Below, piece after piece: positions 45,219 through 53,559 of a stretch of 64,000 nucleotides of DNA. Source of the DNA: Cellulophaga sp. F20128 (lineage in GTDB: Bacteria; Bacteroidota; Bacteroidia; Flavobacteriales; Flavobacteriaceae); the NCBI RefSeq assembly GCF_023015805.1, contig NZ_JALKBA010000001.1, forward strand, positions 186,001 to 250,000. Direction: 5' to 3'. The position numbers were made by a program, and so were the translations under genes. Position 1 is the first letter of the stretch; each line of letters starts with the position of its first letter. A model generated the notes under the pieces. It had not been told where the DNA came from. It was given only the letters and a program-made list of their open reading frames with translations, and searched no databases.

Positions 45219-46076
45219 ATGATTCAGTCCATGACCGGATTTGGAAAACACGTAGTGCAGCTTCCATCAAAAAAGATAACCATTGAAATTAAGTCCCTCA
45301 ACAGTAAAAGTTTAGACTTAAATGCCCGTATGCCATCTGCATACAGAGAGAAAGAATTGGAATTGCGTAAAACCATTGCCAATGGTCTAGAAAGAGGAAA
45401 AATAGATTTTAGTCTTTTTATTGAAACCACCGGTACAGATGCCACTTCTAAAATTAATGAGGACATTGTAAAACAATACATGCAACAATTAGAACAAATT
45501 GCAGGTGGAGATGACTTAAAATTGTTGGAAATGGCATTGCGATTGCCCGACGCTATGAAAACTGAACGTGAAGAAATTGACGTTGAAGAATACAAAGCCA
45601 TACAAGACACTCTTACCATAGCACTACAAGAAATAAACACTTTTAGAACTGAAGAAGGCGCTGTATTAGAACAAGATTTTAAACAAAGAATAGCTTCTCT
45701 CGAATCTCTTTTAACCCAAGTAATTGCAATAGACCCAGACCGGCAAACAGCCGTAAGGGAGCGTTTAGATAAGGCGGTTACAGATCTTAAAACAGAAGTT
45801 GACCAAAACCGATTTGAGCAAGAACTCATCTACTATTTAGAGAAGTATGACATCACCGAAGAAAAGGTACGCTTGGCTAACCACCTGAGCTACTTTACTA
45901 CAACCATAAATTCGGCTGATTCTAACGGAAAAAAATTAGGCTTTATTTCTCAAGAAATAGGTCGGGAAATTAACACCATTGGTTCCAAGGCAAATTTTGC
46001 ACCCATGCAACAGCTGGTTGTACAAATGAAAGACGAGCTAGAAAAAATCAAGGAACAAATGTTAAACGTTTTATAA
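45219..46076 (+). CDS. yicC: YicC-family endoribonuclease
   Basis: A 285-residue protein with the family start MIQSMTGFGK and the DUF1732 C-terminal part ending MKDELEKIKEQMLNVL. YicC/YloC proteins are RNases or RNA-degradation adaptors in other bacteria. It heads a three-gene housekeeping unit. The stop codon overlaps the ATG of gmk by one base. Confidence 0.92.
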   Translation: MIQSMTGFGKHVVQLPSKKITIEIKSLNSKSLDLNARMPSAYREKELELRKTIANGLERGKIDFSLFIETTGTDATSKINEDIVKQYMQQLEQIAGGDDLKLLEMALRLPDAMKTEREEIDVEEYKAIQDTLTIALQEINTFRTEEGAVLEQDFKQRIASLESLLTQVIAIDPDRQTAVRERLDKAVTDLKTEVDQNRFEQELIYYLEKYDITEEKVRLANHLSYFTTTINSADSNGKKLGFISQEIGREINTIGSKANFAPMQQLVVQMKDELEKIKEQMLNVL

Positions 46077-46663
46077 TGAAAGGCGGTAAACTTATCATAT
46101 TTTCTGCACCCTCGGGGAGTGGTAAAACCACAATTGTTAGACACCTACTTGGCATAGAAGAATTAAATTTAGCTTTTTCAGTTTCCGCCACTTCAAGACC
46201 CAAAAGAGGTAAGGAAAAACAAGGAATTCACTATTATTTTTTATCCCTATCAGATTTTAAAAACAACATTAAAAGCGATAAATTTTTAGAGTGGGAAGAA
46301 GTCTATAGAGACAATTTTTACGGGACTTTAAAATCGGAGGTAGAGCGCCTATGGGCAGAAGGGAAAAATGTAATTTTTGATATTGATGTTGCAGGGGGAT
46401 TACGAATCAAAAAGAAGTTTCCCGATCAAACTTTAGCCGTATTTGTAAAACCACCCAGCATAGATGAACTTAAAATCAGATTAAAAAAACGAAGTACGGA
46501 GAGCGACGATAAAATTAATATGCGGATTGCCAAAGCCTCTGTAGAGCTTGCAACAGCACCCCAATTTGATGCTGTTATTAAAAATTATGATTTAGACATT
46601 GCCTTAAAAGAGGCTGAAGAATTAGTGGCAGAGTTTATTAACAGACCAACGGAAGCAAATTAA
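46076..46663 (+). CDS. gmk: Guanylate kinase
   Basis: A 195-residue nucleotide kinase that phosphorylates GMP or dGMP to the diphosphate. The P-loop is SAPSGSGKTTIV near residue 10. The GMP-binding region with SVSATSRPKRGKEKQG and the YGTLKSEVERLWAEGK stretch are typical, and the lid arginines are in IRLKKRSTE. Length is normal (about 190-205). It is translationally coupled to yicC; nadD starts 1 base later. Confidence 0.95.
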   Translation: MKGGKLIIFSAPSGSGKTTIVRHLLGIEELNLAFSVSATSRPKRGKEKQGIHYYFLSLSDFKNNIKSDKFLEWEEVYRDNFYGTLKSEVERLWAEGKNVIFDIDVAGGLRIKKKFPDQTLAVFVKPPSIDELKIRLKKRSTESDDKINMRIAKASVELATAPQFDAVIKNYDLDIALKEAEELVAEFINRPTEAN

Positions 46664-46664
46664 T

Positions 46665-47249
46665 ATGAAAAAGATTGGGCTGTATTTTGGCACCTTCAAC
46701 CCCATTCATATTGGGCATTTAATTATTGCCAACCATATTGTAGAGTTTTCAGACTTGGATGAAGTTTGGTTTGTAATTACACCACAAAGTCCGTTTAAAA
46801 CAAAACAATCGCTGCTAGACAACAACCACAGGTACCAAATGGTCTTTGAAGCCACAAAAGATTACCCAAAATTAAAACCTTCAAAGATTGAATTTAATTT
46901 ACCCCAACCCAATTACACGGTACACACGCTAGCACATTTGTTAGAAAAATACGGCACCCAATATAATTTCTCACTCATTATGGGAGAAGACAACCTTAAA
47001 AGTCTTCATAAATGGAAAAATTATGAGGTTATTTTAGACAATCATACCATTTATGTATACCCAAGAATTGCCGAAGGAAAAATAGCGCCTCAGTTTCAAA
47101 ACAATCCAAAAATTAAAACTGTTGCTGCTCCTATTATGGAAATATCATCCACATTTATTCGCAAACAACACCAATTGGGAAAAAACATTAAACCCTTACT
47201 TCCCAATGCGGTTTGGCAATACATGGATGAAATGAATTTTTACAGGTAA
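46665..47249 (+). CDS. nadD: Nicotinate-nucleotide adenylyltransferase
   Basis: A 194-residue nucleotidyltransferase that makes nicotinate adenine dinucleotide in NAD synthesis. The N-terminal FGTFNPIHIGHLIIA contains the (H/T)xGH nucleotide-binding motif. MEISSTFIRKQHQLG is the C-terminal ISSTxIR motif, and LIMGEDNLKSLHKW is the conserved central part. It is last in the yicC-gmk-nadD unit. The following gap (47250-47349) holds no gene. Confidence 0.95.
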   Translation: MKKIGLYFGTFNPIHIGHLIIANHIVEFSDLDEVWFVITPQSPFKTKQSLLDNNHRYQMVFEATKDYPKLKPSKIEFNLPQPNYTVHTLAHLLEKYGTQYNFSLIMGEDNLKSLHKWKNYEVILDNHTIYVYPRIAEGKIAPQFQNNPKIKTVAAPIMEISSTFIRKQHQLGKNIKPLLPNAVWQYMDEMNFYR

Positions 47250-47349
47250 TACCTCCTTACATACAAACCGTTTAAACCAATAGGCTACATTAAACATTAC
47301 TTAATGGTGCAAATGACCTAAAAATTATTATCTTGTTGTTTTTTATTAA

Positions 47350-50300
47350 ATGAGAGTAAGAAAACAAATAACGATAATTTTTCCCTGCATACTACTATTT
47401 TTAGCAGCTTGTAGCAGCCCTATTTTACCGGAATTGGTACAAGCTGAATACGATATTTTACCCAAAAATCTAGATTTCAACCAGCATATAAAACCTATTT
47501 TATCTGACAAATGCTTTGCATGCCATGGTCCAGATAAGGCTAAAATAAAAGGCGGCCTTCAACTACATCTACAAGAAAAAGCCTATGCTGAACTATCAGA
47601 ATCTCCTGGAAAATATGCCATTGTACCTGGGAATCTTAAAAAAAGTGAGCTCGTATTTCGAATTTTGTCTGACGATCCTAGCATTATTATGCCTGAACCA
47701 GATTCACATCTCACCTTAACCGCCAAAGAGAAAGCCCTATTGCTGAAATGGATTAAGGATGGGGCTACCTACAAAGATCATTGGGCGTATATTCCCCCAA
47801 AAACATATAAGATACCGAAACTTCAAAATGTAGGAACCACAGCAAATCCTATAGACCATTTTATTCAAGCCCAGCTCAAACAAGAAAAATTAGTTCCCGC
47901 TCCTAAAGCGGCTAAAGAAACACTTTTAAGAAGGCTGTCTTTTGATCTTACAGGTCTTCCTCCAACTCTTGAAGAGATCAGCAACTTTACAAAAGACACC
48001 ACTAGTAAAGCCTATGAAAAACAGGTAGACAGACTCTTGGCCTCTTCCAGTTACGGAGAACAAATGACATCACATTGGATGGATTTATCCCGTTTTGCCG
48101 ACACCCATGGTTATAGCGTAGATCGTTATAGAGATATGTCTCCTTGGCGCGATTGGGTGATTAAATCATTTAACAAAAATATGCACTATGATGATTTTGT
48201 TACCTGGCAGTTGGCCGGCGACCTGCTTGAAAACCCAACACAAGAAATGAAACTAGCCACTGCCTTCAATAGAATACATCCACAAAATATGGAAGGCGGT
48301 ATTGTTAACGAAGAATTTTTAATAGAATATGCTGCAGACAGAGCTAGCACATTTGGACAAGCTTTTATGGGCCTTACTGTTGCTTGTGCCCGATGTCATG
48401 ACCATAAATACGACCCCATATCACACAAGAATTTCTATGAACTAACTAGTTTCTTTAACAACATTAATGAGTCTGGCCAAATTTCCTGGAACAATGCAAT
48501 GCCTGTCCCTACCTTGCTTTTAACCACCGATGAAGAAGCTAAAATGATAGCCTACATGGACCAACTATTGGTTGCAAAGGAACAAACAATTAAAACTATA
48601 ACCCCCTTAGTTGATAGCAAAGATTTTAAGAGTTGGATTTCCCAAAACAAGTACAAAACCATTTTACAGCAGCTACCAGAAAATGGATTGGCAGCCTATT
48701 TCCCATTAGACAATCAGCAACTTGAAAATGCTATAAATCCAAAAATAAAAGGCGTATTAAAACGCGAATCTGTTGTAGATAAAAAGGCTGATCTTGTTTC
48801 TGGAAAACACGGCAAGGGTGTTCGGTTTAATGGAGACACTTGGTTAGACCTTTCTAAAACCGCCGTTTTTGGTAAAGGGGATGCCTTTACTATTAGTTTA
48901 TGGGCGCACATACCTGCCAATCTGAGTGACGGTAATATCTTTCACAAAGGAGATGGCGCAATACTTTATAATTGGCGTGGCTACCATCTTAAAATTGTAG
49001 ACAACAAGTTAGAGTTGATGATGGCGCATACAGCCCCTGGAAATGCCATTATAAAAACTTCTACACACAATTTTCCAAGAGATGAGTGGGTCCATTTTAG
49101 TATGACCTATGATGGTTCTAGTACTGCAGATGGCGTAGGATTATTTATTAACGGAAGAGAAGCCCCGACCCATACTAAGGTCGATAATTTATACAAGGAC
49201 ATCCTTTTTAGAAATGGCAATGAACCAGGGCTTCAATTTGGCGCAAGATGGCGTGGCAAAGGAATAAAGGGAGGTGTCGTTGACGAAATTAGAGTTTACC
49301 ACAGGCAATTGGCAGCCTTAGAAATTATGCAATTGGCAGCCAGGGAAGAACCTACCGTACTAGCAAACAAAAAAGAACAAGATTTAACCGTTGCAGACAA
49401 AGTTCAGTTAAAAGAAGTCTACGTTCTAGCGGTATCAAAAAAAATGAACAAGGAGCTTGATGAACTTAGTCAATTGCGAAAAGCATATGCAGACAGTATG
49501 GAACATATACAGGAAGTTATGGTGATGAAAGAAACAAAGGAGCCTGTACAATCGTATCTTTTAGACCGTGGGGTATACGATGCAAAAACGGATTCTGTGT
49601 TTCCAAACACCCCTTCAAAGATATTTCCAATGCCAAAAAATCTGCCAAAAAACCGCTTGGGACTTTCCAAATGGCTTTTTAATCCAGAAAATCCATTAAC
49701 CGCAAGGGTTGCCGTAAATCGGTTTTGGCAACATTACTTTGGCACAGGTTTGGTAAAATCGGCTGAAGATTTTGGCAATCAAGGTGAGATGCCAAGTCAT
49801 CCCGAACTATTGGATTGGCTTGCCTTAGAATTTATAAATTCTGATTGGGATGTTAAAGCGTTTCAAAAATTGATTGTGATGTCCAGTACCTACCAACAGT
49901 CTTCTATAGCCAGCAATGAACTGCAGGAGATAGATCCAGAAAACAGATTATTAGCCAGAGGCCCTAGCCAAAGGCTTACAGGAGAAATGTTACGAGACAA
50001 CGCCTTAGTTGCTTCGGGTCTTTTAACACAACAAATAGGCGGCAAAAGTGTTCACCCTTATCAACCTGACGGCTTATGGCGTGTTAATGGTGCTGCCTAT
50101 AGCGAGGACAAAGGGGTTAATTTATACCGCAGAAGTCTTTACACCATATGGAAACGCTCTGTACCCCACCCAACTCTAGCCACTTTTGATGCTCCTGCAA
50201 GAGACGTATGTACCATTAGAAGACAAGAAACAAACACACCTTTGCAAGCCTTGCTTTTGTTGAATGATCCTATTTATACCGAAACCGCTAGAGTATTAGG

Positions 50301-50577
50301 AAATGAGATGCTCAGCTTTGCCAAACCTACTCAAGGTATTGCAATGGTCTATAAAAAGTTAACAGGAAAAACAATTACAGCCAAAGAATTAGCCTTATTA
50401 GTTGATCTTCAAAAAACCGAATATCAAAAATTTAAGGAAAACCCCTCAAAAACAAAGGGATGGCTGCAAACAGGTGCCTTTACCATTGCCAAAGGGAAAG
50501 ATGAAGCTTTAATAGCCGCCAATGCAGTCGTAGCAAATACGATTATGAATAGTGATGCAACAATAACAAAAAGGTAA
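47350..50577 (+). CDS. PSCyt1/DUF1549/LamG/DUF1553 haem-binding lipoprotein
   Basis: A 1075-residue lipoprotein (FLAACSSP, Cys at about 21). Residues 45-135 are a planctomycete-type cytochrome c domain (PSCyt1) with haem motif CFACH at 55-59. Residues 150-380 are DUF1549, containing TSHWMDLSRFADTHGYSVDR and FGQAFMGLTVACARCHDHKY. A LamG/concanavalin-like domain is inserted at about 440-650 (AFTISLWAHIPANLSDG). Residues 755-1010 are DUF1553, ending with IRRQETNTPLQALLLLNDP. The final 60 residues are a helical tail. Such proteins are abundant in Planctomycetes; their role is unknown. The next gene is 5 bases away. Confidence 0.85.
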   Translation: MRVRKQITIIFPCILLFLAACSSPILPELVQAEYDILPKNLDFNQHIKPILSDKCFACHGPDKAKIKGGLQLHLQEKAYAELSESPGKYAIVPGNLKKSELVFRILSDDPSIIMPEPDSHLTLTAKEKALLLKWIKDGATYKDHWAYIPPKTYKIPKLQNVGTTANPIDHFIQAQLKQEKLVPAPKAAKETLLRRLSFDLTGLPPTLEEISNFTKDTTSKAYEKQVDRLLASSSYGEQMTSHWMDLSRFADTHGYSVDRYRDMSPWRDWVIKSFNKNMHYDDFVTWQLAGDLLENPTQEMKLATAFNRIHPQNMEGGIVNEEFLIEYAADRASTFGQAFMGLTVACARCHDHKYDPISHKNFYELTSFFNNINESGQISWNNAMPVPTLLLTTDEEAKMIAYMDQLLVAKEQTIKTITPLVDSKDFKSWISQNKYKTILQQLPENGLAAYFPLDNQQLENAINPKIKGVLKRESVVDKKADLVSGKHGKGVRFNGDTWLDLSKTAVFGKGDAFTISLWAHIPANLSDGNIFHKGDGAILYNWRGYHLKIVDNKLELMMAHTAPGNAIIKTSTHNFPRDEWVHFSMTYDGSSTADGVGLFINGREAPTHTKVDNLYKDILFRNGNEPGLQFGARWRGKGIKGGVVDEIRVYHRQLAALEIMQLAAREEPTVLANKKEQDLTVADKVQLKEVYVLAVSKKMNKELDELSQLRKAYADSMEHIQEVMVMKETKEPVQSYLLDRGVYDAKTDSVFPNTPSKIFPMPKNLPKNRLGLSKWLFNPENPLTARVAVNRFWQHYFGTGLVKSAEDFGNQGEMPSHPELLDWLALEFINSDWDVKAFQKLIVMSSTYQQSSIASNELQEIDPENRLLARGPSQRLTGEMLRDNALVASGLLTQQIGGKSVHPYQPDGLWRVNGAAYSEDKGVNLYRRSLYTIWKRSVPHPTLATFDAPARDVCTIRRQETNTPLQALLLLNDPIYTETARVLGNEMLSFAKPTQGIAMVYKKLTGKTITAKELALLVDLQKTEYQKFKENPSKTKGWLQTGAFTIAKGKDEALIAANAVVANTIMNSDATITKR

Positions 50578-50582
50578 GTTCT

Positions 50583-52088
50583 ATGTGCACAAATCACAGT
50601 AAATTAAGTTCTGATAATACCGATTTACAAGAGGTAGAAAGACAGTGGGATCGTAGAGAGTTTTTTAAAAAAACATCCTTAGGGCTGGGTGCAATGGCCC
50701 TTGGCTCCTTACTAAATACAACGAATGCCCAGGGAAATAGGAAATCAACTCCAGAGGAGCTACTGACTGCGTTTAACACTAATAAATTAGGATTACCCCA
50801 TCATTTACCCAAGGCAAAACGCATTGTATACCTTTTTCAAAGTGGAGGCCCATCACAATTAGATCTATTTGATTACAAGCCCAAGCTTGTAGACATGTAC
50901 GGTCAGGATTTACCCGATTCTGTAAGAGCCGGACAGCGCCTAACGGGTATGAGCGCAGGGCAAACTGCATTTCCTATAGCGGCATCCACTTTAAACTTTA
51001 AACAGTATGGCGAATCTAGAGCCTGGGTTAGCGAAGCCATGCCCTACCTTTCAGAAATTGTAGATGATTTATGCTTTGTAAAAAGTATGCATACCGATGC
51101 CATTAACCACGATCCGGCCATCACCTTTTTTCAAACAGGAAGTCAGCTTCCAGGCAGACCTTCTATAGGCTCATGGCTAAGTTATGGCCTTGGATCTGAC
51201 AACGAAAACTTACCAACCTTTATAACTTTAGTTTCAAAAAACGGATCTGGACAACCCTTGTATTCCCGTCTGTGGGGCAATGGATTTTTACCAACAGAAC
51301 ACCAAGGGGTGCAGTTTAGAGCTGGCAAAGATCCTGTATTATATTTAAGTGATCCTGAAAATTACGATGGGAACGACAGAAGAAACATGCTTAATTATTT
51401 AGGAAAATTAAATGATGTGGCTTACGACACTTATGGAGACCCTGAGATTAATGCGCGAATGACGCAGTACGAAATGGCGTTTAGAATGCAAACATCCGTA
51501 CCCGAAGTTACAGATACCTCCAATGAACCGGATGCTATTTTTGAAATGTATGGAGAAGATAGCCGCAACCCAGGCACCTATGCCGCCAATTGTTTAATGG
51601 CTCGGAAATTATTAGAAAAAGATGTAAAATTTGTCCAGTTATTTCATCAGGGATGGGATCAACATGGCAATTGTCCCGGTGGAATAAAACACCAAAGCAA
51701 AAACACAGACCAAGCTACAGCTGCTTTAATTAAAGATTTAAAACAAAGAGGCATGTTAGAAGACACCTTAGTGGTCTGGGGTGGCGAGTTTGGACGAACC
51801 GTATATTCTCAAGGACAATTAACAGCGACCAACTACGGTAGAGATCACCACCCAAAAGCATTTACAATGTTTATGGCTGGGGCCGGAATAAAACCTGGTT
51901 TCACGTATGGAGAAACAGACGATTTTAGCTATAATATAACGAAAGACCCTGTACATACCCATGATTTCCAAGCTACATTACTACACCTTTTTGGTATTGA
52001 CCATGAGCGACTAGTTTTTAAACATCAAGGAAGACGCTTTCGACTAACAGATGTACACGGCCATGCAGTTAAAGACATCTTAAGTTGA
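50583..52088 (+). CDS. DUF1501 sulfatase-like protein with twin-arginine signal
   Basis: A 501-residue protein of the DUF1501 family, usually paired with DUF1553 proteins. The signal is of twin-arginine type: WDRREFFKKTSLGLGAMALG, ending near TTNAQG. The fold is alkaline-phosphatase/sulfatase-like. It has VYLFQSGGPSQLDLFDYKP near residue 82 and VVWGGEFGRTVYSQG, with the motif GRDHHPKAFTMFMAGAG near residue 418. These His and Asp residues could bind metal, but the usual sulfatase Cys/Ser modification motif is not seen. It is 5 bases after the DUF1553 gene and 20 before the cytochrome-LRR gene. Confidence 0.88.
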   Translation: MCTNHSKLSSDNTDLQEVERQWDRREFFKKTSLGLGAMALGSLLNTTNAQGNRKSTPEELLTAFNTNKLGLPHHLPKAKRIVYLFQSGGPSQLDLFDYKPKLVDMYGQDLPDSVRAGQRLTGMSAGQTAFPIAASTLNFKQYGESRAWVSEAMPYLSEIVDDLCFVKSMHTDAINHDPAITFFQTGSQLPGRPSIGSWLSYGLGSDNENLPTFITLVSKNGSGQPLYSRLWGNGFLPTEHQGVQFRAGKDPVLYLSDPENYDGNDRRNMLNYLGKLNDVAYDTYGDPEINARMTQYEMAFRMQTSVPEVTDTSNEPDAIFEMYGEDSRNPGTYAANCLMARKLLEKDVKFVQLFHQGWDQHGNCPGGIKHQSKNTDQATAALIKDLKQRGMLEDTLVVWGGEFGRTVYSQGQLTATNYGRDHHPKAFTMFMAGAGIKPGFTYGETDDFSYNITKDPVHTHDFQATLLHLFGIDHERLVFKHQGRRFRLTDVHGHAVKDILS

Positions 52089-52108
52089 TTTAAAAATATT
52101 ATGTATTT

Positions 52109-53515
52109 ATGAATGATGTTACCGATTTTGTACTTTTCTTAGGCCGTTTTCACCCTTTATTAGTCCATTTCCCTATTGGCTTTTTATTTTTTGCGCTTAT
52201 TCTCGAATTAGGAAGCAAGTGGAAGAAAAACAAAAACTTATCCGCTGTAATTCCGTTAGCCCTTTTCTGCGGGGCCATTAGCGCCTTCCTTGCCTCGGTG
52301 TTGGGATATATGCTTTCGCAAAGCGGAGATTACCAAGAAGAAATGCTCAACACCCACCTATGGTTAGGTATTGCCACTACCTGTGTTTCTTTTATATGCT
52401 GGGCAATTAGAACAGAAAAACTAAAAGTGGCGCAAAGTACTAGCGCAAAATCCAATACAACAATATTAATATTAGTTGTACTATTGGTAAGCATTACCGG
52501 ACATTACGGAGGAAACTTAACACACGGTAGCAATTATCTAACCAAATATGCTCCTTTTTTTAAGGAAAAAAAAGTCGCCCTTTCTCCCATTGAAAAACTA
52601 GAAGATGCGGTTGTTTTCGATTATTTGGTGCAACCCATTTTACACAACAAATGCGTAAGCTGCCACAATTCATCCAAGAAAAAAGGCAACTTGTCACTTG
52701 AAGATTCCGTCGCTATTAAAAAAGGGGGAGAAAATGGAAAAATAATCGAAGCCGGAAAAGCATTAACGTCAGAATTAATTCACCGAACTACCTTGGCCCC
52801 TAATCATGAAGATTTTATGCCGCCTGAAGGCAAAACACCATTAACCGAAGAAGAAAAACAGATCATCACCTATTGGATAGATTCGCTCAATGCCGATTTT
52901 ACAATAAAAATTAACCCTTCTAAATCCCCAAAAAACGTCCTTGCAAGCATGGCGTCTATGTTGCATTTTGAAGGCTTCGAAAAAGAAGGAGAAACCAAAC
53001 TACCTAAAGTAGAAAAAATTGACGAGGCAATCTTAAGTAATCTCACTACAAAAGGATTTAAGATTAGGGAACTAATTTTTGAATCTCATTTATATGAAAT
53101 AGTTCTTCCAGACAATACCATCACGGAAAACAACCAAGGCCAATTACCTACTATGCTCAATGAACTCGTTAAAATAAAAGAAAATATACTATGGTTGTCC
53201 TTGAATAACAATAGGGTGACTGATGAAAACTTAACTCCTATTGCGCAATTTCAAAATCTTCAGAAATTAGTTTTAAACAACAACCCAATAACCGACAATG
53301 GGATTTCACAGATTACAAATCTAAACAGTTTGTCTAGCATAAGTTTACATCATACAAGCATCTCTAAATCTAGTTTTGATTCCTTTGAAAAGCTGAAAAA
53401 ACTGAAGAAAATATACGCATGGAATACTTTGGTTACAGCCGAAGATCTCAAAAATCTAAAACCGGGCCTCCAAATCATTCTTGGGTCACCATCTATAGTG
53501 TCAAAAACGAAATAG
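52109..53515 (+). CDS. Membrane protein fused to PSCyt1 haem domain and leucine-rich repeats
   Basis: A 468-residue protein in three parts. Residues 1-135 have about four membrane helices of the DUF2231 type, beginning LGRFHPLLVHFPIGFLFFAL. Residues 165-270 are a PSCyt1 haem domain with CVSCH at 182-186 and the PPEGKTPLTEEEKQIITYWI ending. Residues 360-460 contain short leucine-rich repeats (LQKLVLNNNPITDNGISQIT). The combination places a haem group and a binding surface outside the inner membrane. It is probably an electron-transfer or anchoring partner of the two preceding proteins; that role is inferred. Confidence 0.8.
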   Translation: MNDVTDFVLFLGRFHPLLVHFPIGFLFFALILELGSKWKKNKNLSAVIPLALFCGAISAFLASVLGYMLSQSGDYQEEMLNTHLWLGIATTCVSFICWAIRTEKLKVAQSTSAKSNTTILILVVLLVSITGHYGGNLTHGSNYLTKYAPFFKEKKVALSPIEKLEDAVVFDYLVQPILHNKCVSCHNSSKKKGNLSLEDSVAIKKGGENGKIIEAGKALTSELIHRTTLAPNHEDFMPPEGKTPLTEEEKQIITYWIDSLNADFTIKINPSKSPKNVLASMASMLHFEGFEKEGETKLPKVEKIDEAILSNLTTKGFKIRELIFESHLYEIVLPDNTITENNQGQLPTMLNELVKIKENILWLSLNNNRVTDENLTPIAQFQNLQKLVLNNNPITDNGISQITNLNSLSSISLHHTSISKSSFDSFEKLKKLKKIYAWNTLVTAEDLKNLKPGLQIILGSPSIVSKTK

Positions 53516-53559
53516 CATTCCCATTACTTTTAGTATATTGCTTCACCAATAATCGGAAA

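Noticed and set aside
45224-45829. 201-codon minus-strand frame opposite yicC
   Set aside because: The plus strand encodes unmistakable YicC. The minus frame is low in family-like motifs and rich in Ser and Arg, as expected from reverse reading.
53419-53559. Extended N-terminus of the metalloprotease
   Set aside because: It would overlap the end of the cytochrome-LRR gene and bury the signal peptide. The ATG at 53560 gives a normal secreted start.
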